Assembly (NCBI GenBank): GCA_017134815.1
Contig: CP071032.1
Location: 1,488,001-1,552,000 of the forward strand
DNA: 64,000 bases
From: Lentisphaerota bacterium
Lineage (GTDB): Bacteria; Verrucomicrobiota; Lentisphaeria; Victivallales; Victivallaceae
Reading direction: 5' to 3'
In this document: piece by piece, positions 9,107 to 18,376 of the stretch
Position numbering within the stretch: the first letter of the stretch is position 1
How the letters are laid out: each line of letters starts with the position of its first letter
Translations under genes and position numbers: made by a program
Notes under the pieces: model-generated
The model's input: the letters and a program-made list of their open reading frames with translations, nothing else
Told to the model about the DNA's origin: nothing
Databases searched by the model: none

Positions 9107-9992
9107 ATCCGGATTTATAGTTTTCTGTTAATTTTTCATTGTCATTATCTAAAATATCACCCGGTTTGCCAGAAACAAAGCGGCCGATACAGGTTAATTC
9201 AAAGTCAAAAGGCCATTCCTCCACCAGGTCATCAAAACTGTCTGCAGCCAATGCAAAAAGCAACTCATAGTCTTCGCCGTCTCCCAATGCCTGTGCTGCA
9301 GTTGCATTGGCGCGCAGTGGCAGTGCCGCGACATCAAGCTGAATCGCCTGGGCGGAGGCGATCCCAAGTCGAGTCGCGTCCAGCAGCAAACCATCACTGA
9401 TATCAATCATGGCCCTGGCAAAACCGCTTTCAGCCAGAAAGCGTCCTGCTGCAAGCCGAGGCTCAAAATCCAGATGGTGTTCAGTTTCGAAAGAAGCACC
9501 AAGTTGCCCTGTCACCATCAGCAAGTCACCTTCGACAGCTCCAGAGCGCAGGCATATACAGTCCTGTTCAACAATTCCAAGGATTGTCAGTGAACCAACC
9601 TCAGCGGTTTTGCCAGACGGCAGCGAAGCCAGGTCGCCCCCGCACAGCGAAATACCGTACTTCTCAGCACACAGCCTCAAACCTTCATAAAAAGCGGTAA
9701 ACCACTCATCTGCCGGATTATTCGAGGCCAGCGCCAGCAGCGCCCACTTAGCCTCACCACCCATAGCGGCAATATCACTGAGGTTCCGTTTCAAAAGCTT
9801 TGCCGCGACCCGCTCCGGCGAGGTGCGGTTTCGCAAGTAATGAACATCACCGACAACCTGGTCAACTGCAGCCAGCAGCAACCTGTCCGTACCAAGGTCC
9901 AGTGCGGCGCAGTCATCGCCGGGGCCGAGATAAACACTCGGGTGCTGCTGCAGGCCCGGGAGAACTTTTTCAAGCAGGCCGATTTCATTCAT
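9087..9992 (-). CDS. thiL: Thiamine-monophosphate kinase
   Basis: ThiL phosphorylates thiamine monophosphate to the diphosphate cofactor. The protein is 301 residues. The conserved N-terminus GPGDDCAALD binds metal, AAVDQVVGDVHYLRN carries the nucleotide-binding acidic pair, and LLKRNLSDIAAMGG follows in the AIR-synthase-like fold. MIDISDGLLLDATRLG and GEDYELLFAL are further ThiL hallmarks. The ATG at 9992 has AAGGAA about ten bases upstream. The cytoplasmic enzyme is co-transcribed with tsaE. The only other thiamine-associated gene in the window is yjbQ near 25 kb, with no evidence of co-regulation and no TPP riboswitch upstream. Confidence 0.94.
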   Translation of the reverse strand: MNEIGLLEKVLPGLQQHPSVYLGPGDDCAALDLGTDRLLLAAVDQVVGDVHYLRNRTSPERVAAKLLKRNLSDIAAMGGEAKWALLALASNNPADEWFTAFYEGLRLCAEKYGISLCGGDLASLPSGKTAEVGSLTILGIVEQDCICLRSGAVEGDLLMVTGQLGASFETEHHLDFEPRLAAGRFLAESGFARAMIDISDGLLLDATRLGIASAQAIQLDVAALPLRANATAAQALGDGEDYELLFALAADSFDDLVEEWPFDFELTCIGRFVSGKPGDILDNDNEKLTENYKSGYEHTSK

Positions 9993-10180
9993 ACTCTTGT
10001 TTTTCCTTATTATTTGAAATTGCTATACTTATAGTTCGATTTACCGGAAAATCACCTTTTTCTTTGAACATTAGCTTAAAAAAATTATCATATACGTGGT
10101 TGTTAACTGGATTTTTGGATAATCACGGCCTTTATTATCATATAATTAGAATATCCCGGAACAGTAAAAGAAGAGGTTTA

Positions 10181-11674
10181 ATGTATTTCGATTATCACAT
10201 CCTGTTTCTGCTATTTTATGCCGTATACCTGCCGATCCAGCTGGCCCTGGCTGCCCACATTCTGTTTACCAAGCACGAGGAGCCTTCAAGTGCAATGATG
10301 TGGCTGCTGGTAATTGTCCTGATTCCGGTTGCCGGCATGTTTTTCTACCTGCTGCTTGGAATTAACAATCTCAAAAACCGCGGCAGTTCATTCAAAAAAA
10401 TTCAGGAGAAAGTCGATAACTCAAAAGAAAAATACCTTGGCAAAGCAATCAACGACTATCTGAACAGCCTGCGTCAATTCATACCGGATAAGGAAATTCT
10501 GGGGCTTGGGCACAACCGCATGCTCGACCGCCTGCTGCCGGAGCGTTATCCGCTCTCCGGAAATGACCTTGAACTGCTGTGTGACGGTACAATGGCCTAC
10601 CCGCGAATGCTTGAGGATATACGAAAAGCCAGGCACAGCATCAGAATGCAGTCCTTTATCATAATGAATGACCCGGTCGGCAAAGCCATTTTCGACGCAC
10701 TTGAAGAACAGGCCCGTGCAGGTCTGGATGTCAAAGTACTGTATGACAGCTTTGGCAGCTGCAAAGCCTATTTTTCCCACTTCTTTCATCGTTACATGCA
10801 TAAAAAAATACCGAATTTCAAGATTCATGCATTTTCGCCGATCAACATATTTGTACCATGGCGTATTCAGTTGCGGAACCACCGCAAACTGCTGGTGATT
10901 GACGGCAAAACAGCTTATGTCGGTGGAATTAATATTTCCCAGGAAAACACGCGCTTCACTAAAGTTCCGAAACGCAAATACATACATGACCTGCATTGCC
11001 GGATAACAGGTCCGGCAGTTACATCGCTGCAGTTTACTTTTCTGAAAGACTGGGTATATGCCACAAGAAGCAAATTACTGGAAGAATCTGTCCCGCAGGA
11101 TTTTCCAATGCAAAAAAACAATGGAGACTCGGTAATTAGAATTGTTGACAGCGGCCCCGGCCAGAACTATCAGGGATCGCAGCGGGTTTTTTATACAGCG
11201 GCGATGACCGCAAAACGTTCGCTCTGGATAATGACGCCTTATTTTGTACCCGACAGCAGTTATGTTAAAACTTTGTGCATGACAGCGGCACGCGGAGTTG
11301 ATGTCCGGCTGATCGTGCCACAAAACAACAATCATGTCTTCGTCGCTCTGGCAACTCAAAGCCTGTATCGCACCATGCTGTCAAGCGGGGTCAGGATTTT
11401 TGAAAAACGAGGTTTGTTCTCTCATGCTAAAGCGCTTATGGTTGACGAGGAATGGGCATTCATGGGTTCAAGCAACTGCGACATCCGCAGCTTTCAGCTG
11501 AATTACGAACTTGACTTTTGTGTAGAGAAAGGCTCTTTCATTTCAGAGCTCAATTCACAATTTATTGAAGAACTTACTGAGTCTGACGAAGTTACACTTT
11601 CACAAGTTGAAAATAAGAGTTTTAAGCGGCAGCTGCTGGAAAACATCTGTGCACTGCTCACTCCTATTCTGTGA
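10181..11674 (+). CDS. cls: Cardiolipin synthase (PLD superfamily)
   Basis: The enzyme joins two phosphatidylglycerol molecules into cardiolipin at the inner membrane. Two N-terminal helices (about residues 6-25 and 36-55) anchor two phospholipase-D domains. The first HKD motif is NHRKLLVIDGKTAYVGGIN and the second is SHAKALMVDEEWAFMGSSN, both with intact H, K and D. An open frame extends back to 9800, but that part lies antisense to thiL. The ATG at 10181 has AAGAGG just upstream and begins a typical membrane segment, so the product is 497 residues, close to bacterial Cls. It appears monocistronic, with a 190-base spacer before the next gene. Confidence 0.93.
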   Translation: MYFDYHILFLLFYAVYLPIQLALAAHILFTKHEEPSSAMMWLLVIVLIPVAGMFFYLLLGINNLKNRGSSFKKIQEKVDNSKEKYLGKAINDYLNSLRQFIPDKEILGLGHNRMLDRLLPERYPLSGNDLELLCDGTMAYPRMLEDIRKARHSIRMQSFIIMNDPVGKAIFDALEEQARAGLDVKVLYDSFGSCKAYFSHFFHRYMHKKIPNFKIHAFSPINIFVPWRIQLRNHRKLLVIDGKTAYVGGINISQENTRFTKVPKRKYIHDLHCRITGPAVTSLQFTFLKDWVYATRSKLLEESVPQDFPMQKNNGDSVIRIVDSGPGQNYQGSQRVFYTAAMTAKRSLWIMTPYFVPDSSYVKTLCMTAARGVDVRLIVPQNNNHVFVALATQSLYRTMLSSGVRIFEKRGLFSHAKALMVDEEWAFMGSSNCDIRSFQLNYELDFCVEKGSFISELNSQFIEELTESDEVTLSQVENKSFKRQLLENICALLTPIL

Positions 11675-11866
11675 ATCAACTCCCACTCGGAACCTTTGAA
11701 TTTTCAACTTAATCCTAATTACAGACTTTATATTTTCTTTTTTTAAGCTAAATTAGTCAGGATAATTAAATACAAATATGATTGCTATATTTGCTTTGCA
11801 GCTTTATTTTTAGCTCATATTCCAAATTTTAACAAAAATTTTTTCGGCAATGCTTACAGGAACCAG

Positions 11867-12568
11867 ATGAAAATATACAATATATTGATGATTACGGCAA
11901 TAGTTGCCACGACTATTCTGGCTGCCGGCTGCGGCAGGAATAAGGCTCCGGATCCGCCGCTGGCCAGAACCAGAATAGTGATTTCTCTTTTTGACAACCT
12001 CAGAAAGAAACAATACCAGAATTCAGTTCAGCAGATCGACCGACTGCAGGCTCTTGACCCTGAAAGTGTTTTCCTGCACCAGCTGAAAGAATCAGAACTG
12101 AGTAATCAATATATGGAACAGGCACAGATTGAACTGGGCAAAGGCAATTTACAGGCTGCCGTAAATATTATTGACAAAGGGCGCAACCAGTATCCCTTTA
12201 ATGACAACCTCATTCAAGCGGAGAATAAGCTGTCCAAACTTATAATGCTGAATAAATATATTGCAGAAGCGCAAGCCGCCCGTGACGCGGATACTCTGGA
12301 AACAATATTGAACAATACCAAAAAACTGCTGACCCAGATTCCAAATGGCGAACGGCTGCAAAAATTTATCAGACTGGAGCTGATTCGAGCTCACAAGTTG
12401 CAAAAACGTGAAGCAGCTCTGGCCCGTTTTGATCTGCTTTGTGATATAAAGACCATGAGAAATAAAAAAGACCCGGTTGCCGAAGCCATGCAGGCTGAAT
12501 TTGACCTCGTCAACTCGGATCCTAAATTAAAATCCGTAGCGATCAGACCAGACTTACTTGATGAGTAG
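11867..12568 (+). CDS. Predicted lipoprotein with helical TPR-like repeats
   Basis: The 233-residue protein has a lipoprotein signal ending in the lipobox LAAGC (acylated Cys near residue 22). The mature part is almost wholly helical, with paired-helix units such as KKQYQNSVQQIDRLQALDPE and IELGKGNLQAAVNIIDKGR that look like degenerate TPR repeats. Such lipoproteins often act as scaffolds in envelope assembly. AGGAACCAG precedes the ATG. It lies 28 bases upstream of a periplasmic parvulin gene, so the two probably form an operon acting in outer-membrane or periplasmic protein handling; that role is inferred. I cannot assign it to BamD or another named lipoprotein. Confidence 0.78.
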   Translation: MKIYNILMITAIVATTILAAGCGRNKAPDPPLARTRIVISLFDNLRKKQYQNSVQQIDRLQALDPESVFLHQLKESELSNQYMEQAQIELGKGNLQAAVNIIDKGRNQYPFNDNLIQAENKLSKLIMLNKYIAEAQAARDADTLETILNNTKKLLTQIPNGERLQKFIRLELIRAHKLQKREAALARFDLLCDIKTMRNKKDPVAEAMQAEFDLVNSDPKLKSVAIRPDLLDE

Positions 12569-12595
12569 GCAGTCTCCGCATGGAGTTCTTCATCT

Positions 12596-13597
12596 ATGAA
12601 AAAAATTTTATCTTTTTTTGTTCTTGGTGTCATTATGATATCAATGCCGGTAACTGCCGATTCCGGTAGAAAAAGTACTGGTGACTATTCCTATCTGCCT
12701 GACCCGGTCGCGGAAATCGGCTCCAAGAAAATCAGTCGCAAACAGGCATTGACCTATTTGACATCAAGACTTTCTCAGGAGCAGCTGAAAGCCATGGACC
12801 CGGAAGAAATCAAGCTGGTACTGAGTGAGTTGATGGAACGGGAGATCAACCGCAGCATAATGAATGCAATCCTTAAGAAGAGTAACGTCACTCCTTCACC
12901 CATTCTGGTTAAGCGACAGATGATAAAATTAATCAAAAGCCTGCCCGCACATCGGCGCAAGGCACTTGTGCAGAACCTTAAATCAAAAAAGCTTACCCTG
13001 AAGCAGTATATTGAAAACGCCAGTAAAGATACTGACGAACAGTTGCGGGCCGCAATTAATTTGTGGGTCAGAAAAACCAATCCCCAGGCAATTAAAGGCA
13101 AAAAAGGAGAAGCCGAAGACTACTATCGACTGCGGCAGGAACTGTTTCTGATACCTGATCACGTCACCATCTCTCAAATTGTTGTCGATAAAAGCGATAG
13201 TACCAATGCCGCAAAAGCGGCGGATAAAATAAAAACTGCTTATTCAAGATTGATACAGGGCGAACCTTTTGCCAAAACTGCAAAGGAATTCAGCGATAAT
13301 CCCAGTGGAAAAAGCAAGGGCTTAATCAGCGGAACATTTACAAGAAATGAGCTGCCGAAAAAAATAGCAGATATCGCGTTTTTACAAAAAAGCGGCCAGT
13401 TCAGCAAAATTATTATTCTTCAAAAAAGCTATGTAATAGTAAAAACTGAAAATGTTACTCACGCTCGCTATGTGCCGTTTGAAGAAGTAAAACGATTTAT
13501 CAAGATGGAGCTGCAGTCAGCTAAAACCAAAGTATTTGTCGGAAAGATACTGCGCCAGAAGCGCAGGACCCTGAAAATCAAACTGTACTTCAAATAG
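12596..13597 (+). CDS. Periplasmic parvulin-type peptidyl-prolyl isomerase (SurA/PrsA-like)
   Basis: The 333-residue protein has a signal peptide (MKKILSFFVLGVIMISMPVTA) and a helical N-terminal chaperone region with LTYLTSRLSQEQL and repeated Lys-rich helices. A parvulin domain spans about residues 180-285. Rotamase features include HVTISQIVV, ARLIQGEPFAKTAKEFSD-type wording (residues YSRLIQGEPFAKTAKEFS), and the strand pair near the end (YVIVKTENVTHARYVPFEEV). Such enzymes assist outer-membrane or secreted protein folding. Usual Ser-Gly-Asp elements of the active site are diverged (SGKSKGLISGTF), so it may act mainly as a chaperone. It is the second gene of a two-gene unit with the upstream lipoprotein. 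Confidence 0.83.
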   Translation: MKKILSFFVLGVIMISMPVTADSGRKSTGDYSYLPDPVAEIGSKKISRKQALTYLTSRLSQEQLKAMDPEEIKLVLSELMEREINRSIMNAILKKSNVTPSPILVKRQMIKLIKSLPAHRRKALVQNLKSKKLTLKQYIENASKDTDEQLRAAINLWVRKTNPQAIKGKKGEAEDYYRLRQELFLIPDHVTISQIVVDKSDSTNAAKAADKIKTAYSRLIQGEPFAKTAKEFSDNPSGKSKGLISGTFTRNELPKKIADIAFLQKSGQFSKIIILQKSYVIVKTENVTHARYVPFEEVKRFIKMELQSAKTKVFVGKILRQKRRTLKIKLYFK

Positions 13598-13659
13598 GGG
13601 GGTGTTTGAAATAATGTCCCGCAATGCTATTTTGTTTTATATAACGACAGAGGAGTAAC

Positions 13660-14409
13660 ATGGATATCAGCGGCAGGAAAGTTCTGGTCACTGGCGGCGC
13701 CAAAAGAATTGGCAAGGCACTGTGCGAAGCTTTTGCCCAGTGCGGAGCACAGGTAACAATTCATTGTCGAGATTCTTTCGAGGAAGCAGCACAACTTGCC
13801 AGTTCTCTTCCCGGCAATGGTCACCGTGTCCTGCAATGCGACCTGTCGGATACAGAAAGAGTCAATGATATCCTTAAACGCTGCGGCCGTCTCGATATCC
13901 TGGTAAATAACGCATCCATTTATAAACCAAGTACAATTCTACAGGAATCAGCTGAAGATGCCAGACTGCAGATGCAGGTCAACTATTTTGCTCCAGTATC
14001 ACTGATGTCACAATTTGCCGCTCAGCAGCTTTCTGAAGGCTGTATTATAAATATTCTGGACCAGGAAGTTGCCAAAGAAGTTGAGAACTTTGGCAGTTAT
14101 TCAATATCCAAGCGCTCACTGCGGGATGCAACACTGGCTGCAGCTTTGGAAATGGCTCCGAAAATCAGGGTTAATGCAATCGCTCCGGGCCCGGTACTGC
14201 CTCCTCCGGGGCTTGAGCATCTCGGGATGAAAGAAACTCTTCGCCACGTGCCTTCCGGCAAGAAAGTTGATATAAATGATATCGCCGACACCTGTATCTT
14301 TTTAGTTAAGAACGAATCTTTGACCGGCCAGGTCATTTACGTGGACGGCGGCCAGCATCTAGTACAAAGACCTTATTGGAAAAAGAACAGCATCTCGCCT
14401 GAAATCTAA
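13660..14409 (+). CDS. Short-chain dehydrogenase, pteridine-reductase/FolM-like
   Basis: The protein of 249 residues is an SDR with the NAD(P)-binding motif TGGAKRIG at residues 11-18, the LVNNAS strand, and YSISK as the catalytic YxxxK. The Arg in the glycine motif favours NADPH. The usual catalytic Ser is absent: the strand IINILDQ places an Asp thirteen residues before the Tyr, as in pteridine reductase PTR1 and related FolM-type enzymes. This supports a dihydrobiopterin/dihydrofolate-type reductase, though the substrate is inferred. C-terminal features GQVIYVDGG are normal for SDRs. The ATG at 13660 is preceded by GAGGAG. It converges with the lipoprotein gene at 14497. Confidence 0.85.
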   Translation: MDISGRKVLVTGGAKRIGKALCEAFAQCGAQVTIHCRDSFEEAAQLASSLPGNGHRVLQCDLSDTERVNDILKRCGRLDILVNNASIYKPSTILQESAEDARLQMQVNYFAPVSLMSQFAAQQLSEGCIINILDQEVAKEVENFGSYSISKRSLRDATLAAALEMAPKIRVNAIAPGPVLPPPGLEHLGMKETLRHVPSGKKVDINDIADTCIFLVKNESLTGQVIYVDGGQHLVQRPYWKKNSISPEI

Positions 14410-14496
14410 TTTTGTGCCCATACATCCTCATCGAATCCTCTTTTCATATACCGCCTCAAATATGCGATACAGTACCCGCCGCTTTAAATTACTTTT

Positions 14497-15060
14497 TTAG
14501 AATAGCCGGGAAGGAGACGGGTGAAAAAACTCATAGTTTTTTCTGGCATTTTTCTGGATTCCTCTAGCGGTAACTTCATCGAAATCAATTTTGAGCAGAA
14601 CCCAGCTGTCATCTTCTGATATTAAACGCTGCGGCTTATAGTAAGCGTAAAAAACACCGTCAACAAACAGGGCAAGCCTTTCATGTTTAAAATTCATCGT
14701 AAGCGTTATCCACTTAAGACGCCCGCCGTGTTTAAGCTTCATGAGAATATTATAAAAATGCTTTTTACCCTCGACCGGTACCAGCTTGGCATCGACAATA
14801 TCGCTGGAGCTGAAGAACTGGTTTATGTTTATAAAAATTTCCTTGCCATCAAAGGTAGTTATCCTTTTTTCGATCTCTCTGGCTCTGGGATAATCAACAA
14901 TTTGATGCAGCGAAATAACATACTTTGGCTGATGTCCAAATTCATTCTGTTTTGTTTTTGTTCCAAGAATTTCTTCCCAGGTCAAATCCACTGCCTCACA
15001 GCCGCAAAACGCAGCAGTTAAAAACGCCATTAAACACAACATCAACAGCTTGCGAACCAT
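14497..15060 (-). CDS. Predicted lipoprotein of unknown function
   Basis: The 187-residue protein carries a lipoprotein signal: MVRKLLMLCLMAFLTAAFCGC, with the acylated Cys near residue 21. The mature region is mixed alpha/beta with paired strands such as YVISLHQIVDYPRAREIEKR and LKWITLTMNFKHERLALFVD. This alternation recalls small SecD P1-like or ferredoxin-like folds, but I cannot support a named family. GGAGG lies seven bases before the ATG. It is transcribed in the same direction as, and 45 bases after, the NtrC-type regulator gene, so the two may share a transcript. Function is unknown. Confidence 0.72.
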   Translation of the reverse strand: MVRKLLMLCLMAFLTAAFCGCEAVDLTWEEILGTKTKQNEFGHQPKYVISLHQIVDYPRAREIEKRITTFDGKEIFININQFFSSSDIVDAKLVPVEGKKHFYNILMKLKHGGRLKWITLTMNFKHERLALFVDGVFYAYYKPQRLISEDDSWVLLKIDFDEVTARGIQKNARKNYEFFHPSPSRLF

Positions 15061-15105
15061 ACTCAGCCTCCAGCATTATATTAGCTTAAAAGCATAATAT
15101 ACAGC

Positions 15106-16473
15106 CTATTCCTCATATTTTCTATACAAAGAAGCAAGACTGATACCAAGATTTTTCGCAGCGAGGTTCTTATCGCCGTCACAACGGTCAAGAACTTTAC
15201 CCAGATAGGCCTTTTCCACCTTTCTAAGGTATTTTTTCAAGGGGATTATTGTGTCAAGATCACCATGCATCGGCAGCGGAGCGTGACTCACCTGCTCAGG
15301 ATGACTTCTGGTAAGCAGTTCCTGAGGAAGCTCATCAACAATAATTTCTCCCGTTTCATTGAGAGTTGCTACACGATTAACCAGGTTTTCAAGCTGTCGT
15401 ATATTGCCAGGCCAGCTATATTCACAAAACATTTCCAAAGCTCCCGCGCCCATAGTAATCTTACGGTGATTTTCATCAGAAAAACGCTTGAGAAAGTGGT
15501 CTATCAACGCTGGGATATCCTCGCGGCGCTCGCGCAACGGCGGCAGCACTACCGGAATTACGCTCAACCTGAAATATAAATCTTCACGAAACTCACCAAT
15601 GGTAGTCTTGCGACGCAAGTCTTCGTTAGTAGCGGCAACAATCCTGACATCCACTTTGACATTATCCGTACCACCAACCCGGCGGATTTCCTTTTCCTGA
15701 AGCACCCGCAGGAGCTTGACCTGGGTATTGAGCGGCACACTGCCTATTTCATCAAGAAAAATAGTACCACCGTCAGCGGCTTCAAACAACCCCTTGCGGT
15801 CATTTGCCGCTCCCGTAAAAGCTCCTTTAACATAGCCGAAAAGCTCGGATTCAAGTAAATTGTCCGGCATTGCAGCACAGTTGACTTTTATGAACGGATA
15901 CTTGGATCTGGCGCTGGACTCGTGAATCGCCCGGGCAATTAATTCCTTACCGGTTCCACTCTCGCCAGTGACCAGTACAGTAGAACCGGTCTTTGCCACT
16001 TTTTCAATCAAGCTGTAAACCCGCAACATCGGTTCAGAGTCACCAATGATAAAATCAAAGTGATACTTTGTCTTCAAACTTCGCTTCAGCAGCTTGTTTT
16101 CAACCATGGCATTTTCATAAGAGAGAGCCCGCTGCACGGTCAGTAATAATTCATCAAACTTAAATGGCTTGGTAATGTAGTCAAAAGCTCCCTCTTTCAT
16201 AGCGGAAACAGCTTCGTCAACCTCAGCATAGGCTGACATTACTATTACCGCGAGATGCTCCTGAAGATTTTTTGCAGATTTCATCAGTTCAAGCCCATTC
16301 ATACCGGGCATGCGCATATCAGTTATCAGAAGATCAAAGGCATTGTCCTTCAAAAGATTTACAGCAACATTGCCATTTGAGGCTGATGCTATATCATGAC
16401 CATTTCTCGACAAAAGGGAATCCAGTACTTCAATAATGCTTGACTCGTCATCTACCACCAGTATCTTTGCCAT
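15106..16473 (-). CDS. Sigma-54-dependent response regulator (NtrC family)
   Basis: The 455-residue protein has an N-terminal receiver domain with phospho-acceptor D52 in [10 protein letters not shown] and the conserved Lys of TKPF at 102. A central AAA+ domain has Walker A GESGTGKE at 170-177 and the sigma-54 contact loop GAFTGA at 217-222. The C-terminal Fis-type helix-turn-helix ends in [16 protein letters not shown]. It should activate promoters read by RpoN holoenzyme when phosphorylated. No histidine kinase gene adjoins it, so its partner and target genes are unknown. GAGGAGG lies before the ATG at 16473. A lipoprotein gene follows on the same strand. Confidence 0.95.
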   Translation of the reverse strand: MAKILVVDDESSIIEVLDSLLSRNGHDIASASNGNVAVNLLKDNAFDLLITDMRMPGMNGLELMKSAKNLQEHLAVIVMSAYAEVDEAVSAMKEGAFDYITKPFKFDELLLTVQRALSYENAMVENKLLKRSLKTKYHFDFIIGDSEPMLRVYSLIEKVAKTGSTVLVTGESGTGKELIARAIHESSARSKYPFIKVNCAAMPDNLLESELFGYVKGAFTGAANDRKGLFEAADGGTIFLDEIGSVPLNTQVKLLRVLQEKEIRRVGGTDNVKVDVRIVAATNEDLRRKTTIGEFREDLYFRLSVIPVVLPPLRERREDIPALIDHFLKRFSDENHRKITMGAGALEMFCEYSWPGNIRQLENLVNRVATLNETGEIIVDELPQELLTRSHPEQVSHAPLPMHGDLDTIIPLKKYLRKVEKAYLGKVLDRCDGDKNLAAKNLGISLASLYRKYEE

Positions 16474-17035
16474 ATTGGCCTCCTCAAGAGTAAGACGTTC
16501 TAGGTTTATAATACCCCTTCACCATTTTTTTTGCAAATATGAGAAAAATCATTCCTCACTTTACTATTCGACAATAACCAAAATTGATTGTTCTATAGAA
16601 AGCTGGAATGTTTCTAATTTTTAATAATATATTTATAATATAATTATACATAAAAACGTGTATTTTGCACAAATAAATGCTTTTTATTTAAAATATATCA
16701 AATTTATTTTAATAGAGTTCTATTTTGAATAAAATATTATTATCAATAAAATACAGGCCTTAAGATTATATTCTATTTATACATAACAACAAACTGGATA
16801 AAAAGTTACATTTTAATAATAAAGTATAATAATATTATTAAATGCTGCAAAAGGGCCAATTTCATACGAACAGATATTAGCTATACACTTAATTTAAAAA
16901 AAAGATTAAGAAAATATATTATTAACATAAAGTATTAACTTAAATATCACTTTTTAAAAAATTCAGGTCAGCATATTGCTAATAATAGCATTTAGAAGAT
17001 GCTGCTGCAGAAAAATGTCAAGCGGGAAAAAATTG
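16474..17035. other. Strongly AT-rich gene-free gap upstream of the NtrC regulator
   Basis: This stretch of about 560 bases is far richer in A and T than the genes on either side, with long runs such as TTTTTATTTAAAATATATC. No ORF with a plausible ribosome site is visible. It precedes the response-regulator gene, so it must contain its promoter. A search for DnaA boxes finds only one near-match (GGATAAA in the reverse orientation), too little for an origin. A small AGCAT/ATGCT stem is visible near 16987-17003. I see no tRNA, insertion sequence or direct repeats. Confidence 0.55.
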
Positions 17036-17072
17036 CATAAAAAAAGCAGGAATTTCAAATGAAACTCCTGCT
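17036..17072 (-). terminator. Rho-independent terminator of argG
   Basis: On the minus strand a stem of twelve pairs (AGCAGGAGTTTC with GAAATTCCTGCT, arms 17061-17072 and 17045-17056, loop of four) includes one G-U pair that is only allowed in the minus-strand RNA. It is followed at once by a run of T. It lies 19 bases beyond the argG stop codon, so it ends the argG transcript. Confidence 0.8.
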
Positions 17073-17090
17073 TAAAAATTATACCGACAA

Positions 17091-18287
17091 TCAGTAACGG
17101 CGCTGCTTACTGTTGGCCAGCACTCTCAAGCGCAACGCATTAAGCTTAATGAAGCCTTCCGCGTCTTTCTGGTCATAGGCGTCATTGTCCTCAAAACTGG
17201 CAATTGCGTCATCGTAAAGACTGTACTCGGAACGTCTGCCGGTTACATGGCAGGCTCCTTTGTAAAGTTTTACTCTGACATCACCACTGACATACTTCTG
17301 GCTTTCAGTTATCGCGGCCTGCAGCATCTCACGTTCCGGCGCATACCAGAAGCCGTTATAAACCATATCGGCGTAACGCGGGATAAAGCTGTCACGCAAA
17401 TGCATAACTTCACGGTCCATTGTGATAGATTCAAGAGCACGATGCGCCTTGTTAAGGATTTCGCCGCCCGGGGTTTCATATACGCCACGGGATTTCATGC
17501 CTACAAAACGGTTTTCAACTATATCAACCCTGCCTACAGCATGCTTTTTGCCAATGGCATTGAGTTTCCGCATAATATTTGCTGGAGAAAGCTCTTCACC
17601 ATCAACCTTGACCGGGATACCTTTTTCAAAAGTGATAATTACATCTTCAGCCTCGTCAGCAGCTTCACTGAGCGGCTTGGTCATCACAGCAATATTTTCC
17701 GGACATTCACTCCAAGGATCCTCAAGAATGCCGCCTTCAAATGAAATGTGCAGCAGGTTTCTGTCCATACTGTAGGGTTTTTCCTTGGTACTGGTTACCG
17801 GAATATCATGCTTTCTGGCATAGTTGATCAGGTCAGTACGTCCATTGAATTCCCAGTCACGCCAGGGGGCAATTACCTTGATATTAGGTTCAAAAGCATA
17901 GGCTGTCAGTTCAAAACGCACCTGGTCATTACCTTTGCCGGTAGCACCGTGGCAGATAGCGTCCGCACCTTCAGCACGCGCAATTTCAATAAGGCGCTTT
18001 CCAATAAGAGGACGGGCAATGGAGGTGCCGAGCAGATAAGTCCCCTCATAAATCGCGTTCGCCTGCATCATTGGAAAAATAAAGTCACGGGCAAATTCTT
18101 CGTTCAAGTCTTCAACATAGCACTTTTCAGCACCAGTCTGAATTGCTTTGGCTTCGACACCGTCAAGCTCTTCCTCCTGGCCAAGATCAGCGCAGAAACC
18201 GATCACTTCGGCATCATATTTTTCTTTGACCCACTTGACAATGACGGAAGTGTCAAGTCCACCGGAGTAAGCTACTACTACTTTCAC
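17091..18287 (-). CDS. argG: Argininosuccinate synthase
   Basis: ArgG ligates citrulline and aspartate in arginine biosynthesis, using ATP. The protein is 398 residues with the N-type ATP pyrophosphatase loop AYSGGLDTS at 6-14. Further hallmarks are [33 protein letters not shown] and the citrulline/aspartate-binding [18 protein letters not shown]. The start is GTG at 18287 ([10 protein letters not shown]). GGAG lies about ten bases upstream. A strong terminator follows the gene. It is monocistronic; argH and other arg genes are not in the window, so regulation by arginine cannot be judged. Confidence 0.96.
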   Translation of the reverse strand: MKVVVAYSGGLDTSVIVKWVKEKYDAEVIGFCADLGQEEELDGVEAKAIQTGAEKCYVEDLNEEFARDFIFPMMQANAIYEGTYLLGTSIARPLIGKRLIEIARAEGADAICHGATGKGNDQVRFELTAYAFEPNIKVIAPWRDWEFNGRTDLINYARKHDIPVTSTKEKPYSMDRNLLHISFEGGILEDPWSECPENIAVMTKPLSEAADEAEDVIITFEKGIPVKVDGEELSPANIMRKLNAIGKKHAVGRVDIVENRFVGMKSRGVYETPGGEILNKAHRALESITMDREVMHLRDSFIPRYADMVYNGFWYAPEREMLQAAITESQKYVSGDVRVKLYKGACHVTGRRSEYSLYDDAIASFEDNDAYDQKDAEGFIKLNALRLRVLANSKQRRY

Positions 18288-18376
18288 TTTATGTTATCTC
18301 CATTTAAAAGATTAAGGCTTCAAAAGGCTAAATGTAAACGGGTTTATAAAATATTCAATACTCAATTCAGTAAAAA

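Noticed and set aside
9800..10180. In-frame extension of the cardiolipin synthase upstream of 10181
   Set aside because: It overlaps thiL antisense and lacks membrane or PLD features; ATG at 10181 has a ribosome site and typical start.
10421..10996. 191-codon minus-strand frame
   Set aside because: Lies wholly antisense to the cardiolipin synthase gene; composition and lack of start context indicate a shadow frame.
16780..16820. Possible replication origin in the AT-rich gap
   Set aside because: Only one near-match to a DnaA box and no dnaA/dnaN or repeated boxes nearby.
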